NCBI RefSeq assembly: GCF_036108815.1
Contig: NZ_CP107985.1
Span: forward strand, 806,001 to 870,000
From: Streptomyces sp. NBC_00353
GTDB lineage: Bacteria > Actinomycetota > Actinomycetes > Streptomycetales > Streptomycetaceae
Length of the DNA: 64,000 nucleotides
Direction of reading: 5' to 3'
Positions 7,359 through 15,867 of the stretch are shown piece after piece; within the stretch, counting starts at the first letter, position 1, and every line of letters begins with the position of its first letter. A program made the translations under genes and the position numbers. The notes beneath the pieces were generated by a model. The model made no database searches. It worked only from the letters and a program-made list of their open reading frames with translations, and was not told the origin of the DNA.

Positions 7359-8729
7359 TCACTCCCCCAGCTCCGCGAGCCAGTGCAGGGCGCGCAGACC
7401 CGGCAGGAAGCAGTACTCGCCGCCGCGGGTGACCACGAAGCTGGGCAGGTTCTGCAGGCGGCGCCGGACCGGCTTCTCCGGGATGGTGACGCTGCCGGTT
7501 CCGTCGTGATGCCCCGCGACCGGATCCTTCTCGCCGGGGTAGCCGATGAAGTTGCCGTCGTTGACCCACTCAGCCTTGATGAATTCGAATTGTCGTTCGA
7601 GGTGGGCTCCCATGAAGACGCCGACCAGGCCCCGGTCGGCGCCGTCGTCCTCCAGCACGCCCTCGGGTAGCGGCGGGCCATAGGTGGTGCCGCGGCGGAT
7701 GAGGCGGTGCATCCGTGCGTCGCCGATGATGGTGGCATCGCGGGGGTTGGTGCGCCGGATATGCGCACCGGCGGGGCACCTGAAGCCCCGATCGTCGTTC
7801 TCCCGGTACAGGAAGTCGTTGACGCGGTGCGGATCGGCCGCCAGCTCCGGATCATCGTGCTCCGGCGACAGCGCCAGGGGCGCCCCGCTGGGCCAGCGCC
7901 CGACCATCTTCGCCGCCAGGAGTGCCTCCTCCTCGGCGCTGGAGCTGTTCGCGCGCAGGTACCGGCGCCAGGCCGCCACGTTGGTGTGGATCTTGCGAAC
8001 GGCCACGTAGGTCCCGTTGCGCCCCAGCACATCGGGGCTGGGCATGGGCGGCAGGCTGCCGGTTTCATCGGGGTAGCCCAGGATGAACTCGCCGGCCTTG
8101 ATGGGGACTTCCTGCGGGTTGGAGCCGGGCAGTCCGACGCCCTCGATGTTCGGATGGCTGATGCCGTCGCGGAAGCCGAAGGTGGTGCGCCCGGTCGGGA
8201 GCTGGTGGACCTCCTGCTGCCAGATCACCTGGACACCAGGCGTGTCCTGGTACGCGACGCGGGCCTGCTCCAGCTCCTTGTCCAACTGCGCCGCATCGGA
8301 GGAGAGGGCGCTCAGCGCGATATGAACGTCGCCCGTTCCGAACGGTGCCTCCCAGTGGGCCGGGGCGCTCTCCCCCACGTCACCGATCAGCTCCGCCCGG
8401 GCGGCCATGCCCTCACGAAACGCCCGCGGAAAGCTGTCCAGCGACTCCTGAGGTACCCCCAGGGCCTCCAGCCCGCGGTAGGTGAATGCCACAGCTACCC
8501 AGGCATCCTGGCTCTGGTCCACGCTGGGCAGACCACTCGCGGTCACCGGGAGCAGCCGCCGCAGCAGGGCGCGCCCGGCCTGGCGGTCATCGACGCGCAG
8601 GAAGATGAACTTTCCTTCATACGGCACGGGCCGTGGACGCAGTGCCCCGCTTTGGACGTCGTCGATCTCGACGCGCACGCTGGCTGCGCTGCTACTCGCC
8701 GCCGTGTTCATGATCGGCTGTGCCTCCAT
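7359..8729 (-). CDS. Dyp-type heme peroxidase
   Basis: 456 residues from ATG 8729. Diagnostic motifs: GFRDG at 185-189 with the catalytic distal Asp (D188), and CPAGAHIRRTNPRD, which carries the proximal heme-ligand His. No Tat or Sec signal is evident at the N-terminus, so it is a cytoplasmic type (or encapsulin cargo) rather than the exported EfeB/DypA form. Uses hydrogen peroxide to oxidise bulky substrates. Middle gene of an operon: an alpha/beta-barrel-like protein upstream (97 bp gap) and a catalase-like protein downstream (55 bp gap). In-frame ATG 8711 is an alternative start. An unusual insertion of polar Asp/Glu sequence (AALSPEHDDPELAADPHR region) is typical of the larger DyP class. 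Confidence 0.9.
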   Translation of the reverse strand: MEAQPIMNTAASSSAASVRVEIDDVQSGALRPRPVPYEGKFIFLRVDDRQAGRALLRRLLPVTASGLPSVDQSQDAWVAVAFTYRGLEALGVPQESLDSFPRAFREGMAARAELIGDVGESAPAHWEAPFGTGDVHIALSALSSDAAQLDKELEQARVAYQDTPGVQVIWQQEVHQLPTGRTTFGFRDGISHPNIEGVGLPGSNPQEVPIKAGEFILGYPDETGSLPPMPSPDVLGRNGTYVAVRKIHTNVAAWRRYLRANSSSAEEEALLAAKMVGRWPSGAPLALSPEHDDPELAADPHRVNDFLYRENDDRGFRCPAGAHIRRTNPRDATIIGDARMHRLIRRGTTYGPPLPEGVLEDDGADRGLVGVFMGAHLERQFEFIKAEWVNDGNFIGYPGEKDPVAGHHDGTGSVTIPEKPVRRRLQNLPSFVVTRGGEYCFLPGLRALHWLAELGE

Positions 8730-8825
8730 ATCGGCCTCTGCCTGGGCAGACCCGCAGGGGCCGACCCGCACCCGACGCGGCTTACCGATGTTGGGTTGGC
8801 TCTGAGGGCTGGTTGTGTCCGGGTT

Positions 8826-9416
8826 CTAGGCCGCGGCTTCCTCCATCAGCTTCTGGAAGGCCGGCGTGGCCAGCAACTCTGCGTTGGCCGGGTTGTCCAG
8901 CGCGGCCCGGAATTCGGGGGTGTCCAGCACCGCCTGGAACGCGTCGTCCACGCGCTGGTCCTTATAGATCTGCTGAACGGTCAGATCGGGATAGGCGCTG
9001 ACGAAGACCCCCGCGGGCTCCTGCTGGGCGATGAACCAGTCCTTCACCCCTGGGTCAGTGACGCCGGGGAACCCTTCGCTGTGCGAGAAGACTTTGTCGA
9101 AGCGGGCCCCGACCACCGTCTGGGCGAAGTCGTCGATGTACGTGTCCCAGGAGCCGTCGAAGACACTGGCGAACATGAACCGGGTGTCGTTGTCGAAGAT
9201 CACGTGCCGTGCGTCATGCAGGGTGCCGATCTGGCGCACCGCCGCATGGACGTTCTCGTTAGCCGCCGCGTCGGCGAGCGCGACGAGATCCTCACGCAAC
9301 GCATCAGCATGGCCCGGCTTGATCTTGGTAAAGACGGTGAACTCGCTACAGACCCCATCCGACCTGCCCGGGCGCTCGGGCTGAGCTGATTGGGTTGCAC
9401 CTGTCGTCGCAGTCAT
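8826..9416 (-). CDS. Dimeric alpha/beta-barrel-like protein of the peroxidase operon
   Basis: 196 residues from ATG 9416, preceded by AGGAGA at the right distance; the upstream extension to 9494 has no ribosome site. Seen: two segments that look like ferredoxin-like or Dabb/ABM strands: CSEFTVFTKIKPGHADALRE with HAAVRQIGTLHDARHVIF, and FMFASVFDGSWDTYIDDF. The C-terminus is helical (LDTPEFRAALDNPANAEL, LATPAFQKLMEEAA). The family has no assigned function that I can name with confidence. The first-gene position in an operon with DyP and catalase-like heme proteins suggests a partner in peroxide or oxidised-lipid metabolism, by inference. Confidence 0.65.
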   Translation of the reverse strand: MTATTGATQSAQPERPGRSDGVCSEFTVFTKIKPGHADALREDLVALADAAANENVHAAVRQIGTLHDARHVIFDNDTRFMFASVFDGSWDTYIDDFAQTVVGARFDKVFSHSEGFPGVTDPGVKDWFIAQQEPAGVFVSAYPDLTVQQIYKDQRVDDAFQAVLDTPEFRAALDNPANAELLATPAFQKLMEEAAA

Positions 9417-10086
9417 CGTGAGATTCTCCTGCCACGGATGGGTCCGAGGGTCACCAAGCGCTCGGACATGAGGCGCCATCGCCCTCGCCTCCAATCCTTA
9501 CTCCGCACGCACCACCTCGCACCCCCGGTCATGAGTCATGTGATCGCCCTGGGGCGGATTCTCGAGTAGCTTCGCCACAGCGGGGGTCCGGCCTGACCAC
9601 TTCACGGCTCCCCGCAATAACCGGCTCGGTCCGTGCCCGATAGACCGTAGGGACGTGCCTCGTCCGTCAGGGTGCCGAGACAGAAAGCCTCGGGTGACGA
9701 CTTGCCCTTCTGTTCCGGGAAGGCAGCAACGCGAGTGGCCGGCAGGCCAAGGTCCCCGCATCCTGAGGAGCTCCCGAGGACAGATCCGGAAAGGCGCAGG
9801 AAGATGGAGTTGGCATGTGGCGTCGTCGTCACGTTCTTGGGCAGCCGCTTCTGCATGGCCGTGAAGACAGCGGCGCAGCCGACCGCACAGCGACCCGTCG
9901 CTCCGCCCAGGTGCCGTCCCCGCTGCACCATCGGTGTCCGGAGAGGCCGTGACCCACGGCCAAGGGTTCGGATGCAGACCCTGGGCACGTCCACGACAGT
10001 CCCACGGCTGCCCGCGCCGGCCGTCGGGGCACCCACCAAGCATTGCTCAACCGGATCGCCGCCCTGATCCTCTTCTGGAGGCAACC
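9417..10086. other. 670-bp intergenic region between divergent units
   Basis: Should contain the promoter of the peroxidase operon (leftward) and of the GAP-family gene (rightward). Several frames are open on both strands but none has a credible start, ribosome site or recognisable motif. No hairpin or repeat of note seen. Confidence 0.5.
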
Positions 10087-10764
10087 ATGGGCAAAGTCCT
10101 CGGTGACGTGCTGGGTCTTGCGGCCGGCGTCGCGATCAGCCCGCTCCCGATCATCGCCATCATCCTCATACTGGCGACGCCTCGGGGACGTCTCAACGGA
10201 CTCCTCTTCACCGTCGGCTGGATCCTGGCGCTCTCGGCACTGGGCGCGGTGATGCTGGCGATCGCCTCCCCCACAGGTGCTTCCGCCCAGAATCAGCCGG
10301 CCACCTGGGTGGGAGCTCTCAAGGTCGCTCTGGGCGTGTTCCTCCTCCTCTTCGGCGCCCGGCTGTGGCACCGGCGCCCGAAGGATCCCTCGCAAGCCCA
10401 GCTGCCGAAATGGATGAGCGCGATCGACCGCCTCACGCCGGTCAAGGTCTTCGGACTCGGACTGGCCTTGGCCGCGCTCAACGCCAAGAACGCCCCGCTG
10501 ACCATCGCCGCGGGCGCCGCCATTGGCTCAGCTGGACTGCCGGTCGGGGAGCAGATCGCATCGCTGGCAATCTTCGTGCTGGTCGCCACCCTCGGCCTGC
10601 TGGCCCCACTGGGAGTATTCCTGCTCGGGGGAGAGCGTGCGAAGACCACGCTCGGCAACTGGAAAGACTGGGCCGCACAGCACAACGTCGCCGTGATGGC
10701 GGTTCTTTTCTTCGTTCTCGGGTTGAAACTGCTCGGTGACGGCATCGGCATCCTCACCTCCTGA
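10087..10764 (+). CDS. GAP/Sap-family polytopic membrane protein
   Basis: 225 residues from ATG 10087 with GGAGG(C) just upstream. Six hydrophobic segments are visible, including GLAAGVAISPLPIIAIILIL, LLFTVGWILALSALGAVML, LKVALGVFLLLFGARLW, and AVMAVLFFVLGLKLLGDGI. The start GDVLGLAAGVAISPLPI and the GLALAALNAKNAPLTIAAGA repeat fit the GAP/Sap family (LysE-like superfamily; named from mycobacterial proteins that help deliver glycopeptidolipid or sulfolipid to the surface). In Streptomyces the substrate is unknown. Probably a monocistronic efflux or export protein. Confidence 0.8.
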   Translation: MGKVLGDVLGLAAGVAISPLPIIAIILILATPRGRLNGLLFTVGWILALSALGAVMLAIASPTGASAQNQPATWVGALKVALGVFLLLFGARLWHRRPKDPSQAQLPKWMSAIDRLTPVKVFGLGLALAALNAKNAPLTIAAGAAIGSAGLPVGEQIASLAIFVLVATLGLLAPLGVFLLGGERAKTTLGNWKDWAAQHNVAVMAVLFFVLGLKLLGDGIGILTS

Positions 10765-11129
10765 CGGGCTTACCCACGCGTGGCGGTCTGGTCCGGTCAG
10801 AGACGTGCAACAGAGAAGGTCGGCGGAGCGGCTTTGGGCTGGAGCTGCTCTGGGGCGAGTGATCATGGCGCCCGAAGCTTCCGGCGAGTCGAGCAGACTG
10901 TGGACCTGCCGGTTAAAGCACGACGTCGGGACCATGATCTTGGATCCCCATCAAGGACGCCGACACCGATCCAGTAGTTCGGACAAGGCAGCTCCCAGGC
11001 AGCTTCAGCGGTACTTGCGGAGTGCACACGTTGCGTAGGTGTCGCATTCGGGAACGCAGCGCCCCCGGTCACTCCGGCGAGTGAGAAACCTGCTGGTCTC
11101 CGCGCGGGTCCGTAAGCGATGCTGCGCGG
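10765..11129. other. Gene-free stretch with a dispersed repeat
   Basis: No gene supported. 10841-10884 matches the reverse complement of 887-930 at 37 of 44 positions (shared cores GGAGCTGCT, CGAGTGAT, AAGCTTCCGG). The remainder is the leader of the gene at 11130. Confidence 0.45.
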
Positions 11130-12233
11130 GTGATCGAGCGAGAAGCCGCAGTCCGGATCGTGGAAGAACAGCTGGAGCGCGACTATCAGAGGGAACTGTC
11201 GGCAGGCTTGGACCCGATGCGCATGGCTGTGGCGCATGTGGAGCAGCACGAGTTGGTCTGGATTGTCTCGTGGACGTCCGAGAAGTACCTACGGACCCGG
11301 AATCCGGACTTCGTGCTCGCCGGGAACGGGCCATACTTGATCGACCGGGTCGACGGAGGTCTGCACCAGGTCGGCGTCGTCTCTGCGGCCACTGGGGCAT
11401 GGGAAGCCGACTACCGCGTCCGCATTCGGAGCCAGGCCGTACGTACCGCAGTGGACGATCTGCACGAAGAGGTCCGGGAAGTCACAGCCGAGCGTGGGCG
11501 CATCTTTGCCATGCACATCCTCCGCCAGCGGGTACCGGTGCTGTCCCATGCTGAGGTCATCGACTACGTGGGCGCTCTGCAGAACGACGGCGCTGTGCCC
11601 GCTCACCTCGTAGCCATCTCCACCGAAGTTCTCGTGGAACCTCTCAACCCAGTTCTCCGTGTGACGACCATCCGCATAGGGAGAGGGCAAGCAAAACCGC
11701 TGCTGTTCCTCGACGTGGACGGTCCGCTCAACCCCTATGCGGCGAAGCCGGAGAGACGTCCCGAGGGCTACACCACGCTCAGGGTGCCCTACGAGAGCGC
11801 GAGGTCTGACGGACTGTTGAGCAGGAGACGGCCCTTGCGGGTCTGGCTCAACCCGGAACACGGGGAAGCGCTGCTTCATCTCGACTATGAGCTGTGCTGG
11901 GCCACGACATGGATGGACGATGCCAACCGGTGGATCGGCCCGGTGCTAGGTCTTCCTGATCTCCCTTTCGTCGACTTCGGTGACGCACTCCTCCAAGAGC
12001 GCCCTGACGGCGTGCACTGGAAGACCGGCCTTCTGGTGGACTACGCGGGCGGTCGTCCCTTCGCCTGGGTGGACGACGAGCAAAGCGATCTCGATCATGC
12101 GTACGTGACCGCCCACCACCGCGGGCCTGGACTTCTGCACCACGTCAATCCGCGGATCGGGCTACGCTGGGCCGATTTTCACGCCCTCGCCGACTTCGCC
12201 GGATCCCTTGAGACCTCACGTTCGTCTGGCTGA
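11130..12233 (+). CDS. YrhB/Imm35 immunity-like domain fused to a HAD-like domain
   Basis: 367 residues from GTG 11130. Residues 1-185 look like a complete YrhB-domain (Imm35-type) protein: AAVRIVEEQLERDYQREL, HELVWIVSWTSEKYLRTR, FVLAGNGPYLIDRVDGGLH. Residues 190-355 look like a separate Streptomyces HAD-like protein: PLLFLDVDGPLNPYAAKPE (HAD motif I, DVDG), LNPEHGEALLHLDYELCWAT and GRPFAWVDDEQSDLD (motif IV-like). In other actinomycetes I know these as separate proteins of about 180 and 165 residues, so this is probably an in-frame gene fusion, perhaps by deletion. The first domain is expected to neutralise a polymorphic toxin; the HAD half is a predicted phosphatase-like hydrolase. No toxin gene is adjacent. 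Confidence 0.75.
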   Translation: MIEREAAVRIVEEQLERDYQRELSAGLDPMRMAVAHVEQHELVWIVSWTSEKYLRTRNPDFVLAGNGPYLIDRVDGGLHQVGVVSAATGAWEADYRVRIRSQAVRTAVDDLHEEVREVTAERGRIFAMHILRQRVPVLSHAEVIDYVGALQNDGAVPAHLVAISTEVLVEPLNPVLRVTTIRIGRGQAKPLLFLDVDGPLNPYAAKPERRPEGYTTLRVPYESARSDGLLSRRRPLRVWLNPEHGEALLHLDYELCWATTWMDDANRWIGPVLGLPDLPFVDFGDALLQERPDGVHWKTGLLVDYAGGRPFAWVDDEQSDLDHAYVTAHHRGPGLLHHVNPRIGLRWADFHALADFAGSLETSRSSG

Positions 12234-12473
12234 TGTCGGACGATTGATGACTGCCCTTCCACGACCCTCCGGGAGGCGGTGGTGCACCTGACGATCGAGC
12301 AGTACAGGGACGGCAAGATCGCGAACCGGCTCAATTCGAGCGGCGTCGTGCGGAACGGTCGGACCCGCTTTCGCACCTTCGTGTACCAGCCCGCCCGTCA
12401 GCGCCGGATCTGGACCCCGGAGCAGTTCCACACCAGCGTCAGGTCAGACTGGCAGAAACCGGCAGGGTGCGAA

Positions 12474-12674
12474 GTGAGCACACACAACCTCGCGCTTCTG
12501 CTCGTGGCCGTCGCCGCCCTCGCTGCGGTCTCTGGTCCCCTCGGCGTCGCCGGCCACGGGCTCGCCCGCGCGGTGGGATTACCGGTCACCGTCACGTGGG
12601 CCGGGGTCGTATTCGTCAGCGCCATGGCGCTGTTCATCGCCTTGCTCGCGGTGATCGTGTCGACCGTCACCTGA
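12474..12674 (+). CDS. Small membrane protein with two helices
   Basis: 66 residues from GTG 12474: VSTHNLALLLVAVAALAAV as first helix, a Gly-rich turn GPLGVAGHGLARAVGLP, and VTWAGVVFVSAMALFIALLAV as second. A ribosome-like GGCAGGG precedes. An open frame runs upstream to 12279 but the added part is polar, Arg-rich and ribosome-site-poor. Function unknown; conserved-looking small membrane proteins of this layout are common in Streptomyces. Confidence 0.5.
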   Translation: MSTHNLALLLVAVAALAAVSGPLGVAGHGLARAVGLPVTVTWAGVVFVSAMALFIALLAVIVSTVT

Positions 12675-12790
12675 CGCTGGGCAGGAGCAGCACGCCAGCC
12701 GCCGCACGGCCATCCTGTGCGGCCACGGCACGTCAGAGAGAACGCAGAGGCATCGGAAGGCCACGTCCGATAAAGAAGGAAGCCAACAAC

Positions 12791-12835
12791 ATGGGCCTGA
12801 CCATCAGCGGCCAGCTTTGGGGTGAGGAGGCGTAG
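12791..12835 (+). CDS. Possible 14-residue peptide ORF
   Basis: ATG 12791 with GAAGGA ten bases upstream encodes MGLTISGQLWGEEA and a TAG stop. No larger frame continues it. It could be a real micropeptide, or the first codons of a gene whose remainder was deleted. It ends 25 bp before the stop codon of the convergent DUF4331 gene. Confidence 0.2.
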   Translation: MGLTISGQLWGEEA

Positions 12836-12859
12836 CAACGGGCATCCAACCGGGATCCG

Positions 12860-13879
12860 TCAAGAGGTGGTTGCCGGGTGCGGGTCGCCGAGGTACTGGA
12901 ACCGGTCCAGGGTGTCGGCGTGTGGCGTCAGACCGGTGGGCGGCGCCTCGTTCTTGGTGAGGAACGCGACGCGGATGTCGATGACGTCTTCCGTGAATGT
13001 CCGGCCATTCGGGTACGCGGCGGGCTTGGACGGGTCGAAGTGCAGCACGTCCAGCAGTAGGCCGTGCTCGTCGAGTGCGGTGATCGCCTCCTCACGCGAG
13101 TAGCCGCCGGTGTGGCCCAACAGGTGGACGAACTGGTCCGTCCATCTGACCCGGTCGTTGACCGGCTCGCCGGCGTTGTACTCCTCCTTCGTGTCGTCGG
13201 TGTTGAAGAAGCTGCTCATTGACGGGTGCCCGGCCCGGTCCGCGTGGACGAGTTCGCCGTCGCGCAGGACGCTGCACCGGCCCCAGATGTGCAGCTCGGG
13301 CTTGGGGGCCAGCTCCGCGGTCGGCAGTTCGATGGCCATGGAGAAGACGTTGGCCGTGCTGTTGGAGTCGACGCCGGTCCACGGGGACTTTCCACCCAGA
13401 TGCGGCGCGGTGAAATTCCGGTTGCCGCTGGTGTCGAACAGATTCTTGATTCCGTCGAAGTCGAAGAAGAAGGCGTCACTGCGGCTACCGGCGGCCACCT
13501 TGTAGTCGCCGCTGCTGACCACGTTGGCCTGGGGGCCGAAGGAGACGGCGGCGTCCGACACGATCTTGGTGCCGATCGCCTCGGGCCTGCGGGACTCCGC
13601 ACCGGTTGCCATGAAGACGCTGTAGGTCTGCGAGCCGTCGGATGCCGGCGGGCTGAAGACCCAGCTGAAGGCGCCGTCGGTCAGGTAATCGCCGTCGTTG
13701 TCAATGTTCAGGCGGTATACGGCATCGGGGTGCATGGCATCTGCGTCGGGATTGGCGTTGAGGATGAGAACGGTCCTGCTCGGATCGCCGGGCGCTCCGA
13801 AGGCGTAGAGGTCGCACAGATCGAGGCGCTGGTCGCCGAGTGGTGGCCCAAGGCTGAGGCCGGTGAAGTGGTTGGACAT
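12860..13879 (-). CDS. DUF4331 family protein
   Basis: 339 residues from ATG 13879 (ATG 13897 is an alternative). Seen: SNHFTGLSLGPPLGDQRLDL at the start, the family hallmark LCDLYAFGAPGDPSRTVLIL, then NPDADAMHPDAVYRLNIDND, TYSVFMATGAESRR, FFFDFDGIKNLFD, NVFSMAIELPTAEL and the C-terminal LLLDVLHFDPSKPAAYPNGR. DUF4331 proteins resemble beta-propeller or beta-sandwich domains and have no defined reaction. This version lacks an obvious signal peptide, unlike many family members. It stands alone. Its location next to the peroxide-stress genes may be accidental. Confidence 0.85.
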   Translation of the reverse strand: MSNHFTGLSLGPPLGDQRLDLCDLYAFGAPGDPSRTVLILNANPDADAMHPDAVYRLNIDNDGDYLTDGAFSWVFSPPASDGSQTYSVFMATGAESRRPEAIGTKIVSDAAVSFGPQANVVSSGDYKVAAGSRSDAFFFDFDGIKNLFDTSGNRNFTAPHLGGKSPWTGVDSNSTANVFSMAIELPTAELAPKPELHIWGRCSVLRDGELVHADRAGHPSMSSFFNTDDTKEEYNAGEPVNDRVRWTDQFVHLLGHTGGYSREEAITALDEHGLLLDVLHFDPSKPAAYPNGRTFTEDVIDIRVAFLTKNEAPPTGLTPHADTLDRFQYLGDPHPATTS

Positions 13880-14289
13880 GCCAGGCCCTTCCATTGCTTG
13901 CTCGCCAGGAAACCGCAAGATCGCGTGAACGGTCGTTCTGGACGCATGAGGTGCACCCACACCTGGGCGGTGCAGTCACGCTAGCCCGCCACAGCAGTCC
14001 GTCCGTCGAGGGCACAACGCTTGAATGGGCTACCGACAGGTGACCCGGATCTGGGTATGTCTCCCGCATCCTCGAAGCGTCTGTGACTACCGATCCGGTG
14101 TGTGGCACGCCGTGAGCGCACCAGCCGGAAGCGGGTTGCCCCCAGCTGGCGCGCTTCCACTGGTCTGTCTGGGTCAGCGGCCTCCTCCCAGTAGCGCTGG
14201 ATCAGGGCATCGGGGGGGGCGAAGCACCGGCTCGACAAGCGGTTCGAGAGGGTTGAGGCCAACGTTGAGCTCGCTCCGCCCTGCTCCTG
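13880..14289. other. Gene-free stretch upstream of a regulator relic
   Basis: Contains the leader of the DUF4331 gene on the minus strand. The right part (after about 14100) may be the decayed N-terminal half of the GntR relic that follows, but I cannot align it confidently. Confidence 0.4.
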
Positions 14290-14605
14290 AATACCTCGTA
14301 CGTCCGCTGGTCCGACGTGGCCGGGACGCCGGGTGGCCAACCCGATCAACGAGCCCTGGCCGGACGGGACTCGGGCTCAGCTGCTCTCCCTCGGCATCAC
14401 GGTCAACCGGATCACGGAATCCTTCACGGCGTCCCTGCCGACCGAGGAGGAGATCAGGACGCTCCGGGTAGGCGCGGGGGTCCCGGTGCTCCGGTATGCG
14501 AGGCGGCACATTGTCGACACGGACCGGATCGTTGAGGTGGCCCACCGGATCGTGCGGCGTGGAGATACGACCGTCATGGACTTCGTCATCGCTCTCGACG
14601 AGTGA
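14290..14605 (+). pseudogene. GntR-type regulator relic, UTRA domain only
   Basis: Frame from 14290 reads NTSYVRWSDVAGT, shifts by one base near 14325, and continues as RVANPINEPWPDGTRAQL, LGITVNRITESFTASLPTEE, VGAGVPVLRYARRHIVDTD, RRGDTTVMDFVIALDE. This is the ligand-binding UTRA domain of HutC/FarR-class GntR regulators (SFTASLPTEEE and PVLRYARR are typical). The winged-helix DNA-binding half is missing. Cannot act as a repressor. Confidence 0.65.
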
Positions 14606-14689
14606 ACCCGGGCTCGATTGTTGTCGCAGTGCGGGGCGTTGGCGGTAACGTGGCTGCCTTCATCGAGCCTGTATGACCAGGAGGTCTGT

Positions 14690-14953
14690 ATGGCTGATCA
14701 GCCGCTCAAGGCGCACTTCAGCGCTGAACCGATCGAGCTTCCCGACGGCCGGAAGATCCGCGTCAGCGCATATCCCGACGGCAGCATTCGATTCCAGGTG
14801 GACGGACTGCCGTACGTCCTGACCGAGGCGTACCTCAGCGGTAACCCCGAGAACGACAAGGCGATCCTGAAGATCTCGCCCGGCAAGCAAGGAAGCAACG
14901 CCTCGCACAACTACGTGGAATGGTTGGAGAGCAAGAACGGCAACGACAGCTAA
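14690..14953 (+). CDS. Conserved-looking small hypothetical protein
   Basis: 87 residues from ATG 14690 with an excellent AGGAGGT ribosome site 6 bases upstream. Sequence is soluble and acidic: LKAHFSAEPIELPDGRKIRV, AYPDGSIRFQVDGLPYVLTE, NDKAILKISPG. Alternating hydrophobic positions suggest a small beta-rich domain. No signal peptide or membrane segment. Not recognised. The ribosome site and codon use support a real gene. Confidence 0.65.
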   Translation: MADQPLKAHFSAEPIELPDGRKIRVSAYPDGSIRFQVDGLPYVLTEAYLSGNPENDKAILKISPGKQGSNASHNYVEWLESKNGNDS

Positions 14954-15080
14954 GGGTTGTCCCGTGACTGCTGGTCACGGAACCGGCCAGGGTGCGGAAA
15001 CTGCGTAGCTGCTGAGTTCGCGGTGCCGGTATCGTCCGGTCTCCCGACCCGCCGTACCGTTGGCCTACGTTCAGAGAGCG

Positions 15081-15440
15081 ATGCAGATGACCAGCCAGCA
15101 AGCAACGACGACCCTGTGGCGCCCCACCGGCCCCAAGGAGCTGGATCTGGTTCGGGAGCTGAACTGGCGTGCCTGGCCGCCCCGGCTGCCCGAGCAGCCG
15201 ATCTTCTACCCGGTCCTCAACGAGGACTACGCGGCCAGGATCGCGCGGGACTGGAACGTGAAGCACGATGGCGCCGGCTTCGTCACTCGTTTCGAGGTCG
15301 AGTCGGAGTTCTTGAGCCTGTATCCCATCCAGCAGGCCGGCGGGCAGACGATCCTCGAGCTCTGGGTTCCGGCCGAGGAGCTGGACGACTTCAACGCCCA
15401 CATTGTCGGCGAGATCCAGGTGGTCCACGAGTTCCGCTGA
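15081..15440 (+). CDS. Uncharacterised small protein (often mis-named ADP-ribosylation/crystallin J1)
   Basis: 119 residues from ATG 15081 (AGAGAG upstream; ATG 15087 also possible). Motifs: TTLWRPTGPKELDLVRE, AWPPRLPEQPIFYPVLNEDY, ARIARDWNVKHDGAGFVTRF, LELWVPAEELDDFNAHIVG. This matches a compact family common in Actinobacteria and many other bacteria, usually annotated as hypothetical or as ADP-ribosylation/crystallin J1 without biochemical support. Aromatic-rich N-terminal motif suggests a small ligand-binding fold. Single gene; no partner in the vicinity. Confidence 0.75.
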   Translation: MQMTSQQATTTLWRPTGPKELDLVRELNWRAWPPRLPEQPIFYPVLNEDYAARIARDWNVKHDGAGFVTRFEVESEFLSLYPIQQAGGQTILELWVPAEELDDFNAHIVGEIQVVHEFR

Positions 15441-15867
15441 GGCGGGAGGCTTGCCGACGGGGCACGATGTCCCGGTGCGATGATGATCCCGGCGTGTCTG
15501 GTGTGATCACGGCTTCGGAGCCGTCCTAATCCGGTACCAACGGCTCTCAGGACTGATGTGAGTTCTGAGTGCCGTTCGAGAAGCGAACGGTGCTAGCGGT
15601 GGTGATCGCGTGGGTGCCGGACTGACGCCTTGAGCCGTCCGGGCACTTGATGCCTCTGTCCAGAGCGGCAGCGTCCGGCGCCCTCGCCGCCGGCGTCAAC
15701 ACCACTCGCTTGATCACTCGTTGGTGTTTGTGGTGCGAGCCCACCCCGCGGTGACCCCTCGTAATGCCCGAGCATCCTGTGCTCCAACGCAGACCGGGGC
15801 CCGTGAGGTGAGCCGGTGCCACGAACGGCTACTGAGACATCCCACGCGGACAAGGAGTCAAGCTGCT
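15441..15867. other. Noncoding stretch including the right end of the IS110 element
   Basis: No gene. 15829-15838 (CTACTGAGAC) is the inverted counterpart of 17466-17475 and may mark one end of the IS110 element; the rest is flanking DNA with no motif I recognise. Confidence 0.45.

Noticed and set aside
6173..8068. A single 631-residue protein from the long minus-strand frame
   Set aside because: Only the part from 7303 downstream matches the catalase-like family; the remainder is the antisense-frame shadow of the DyP gene and has no ribosome site.
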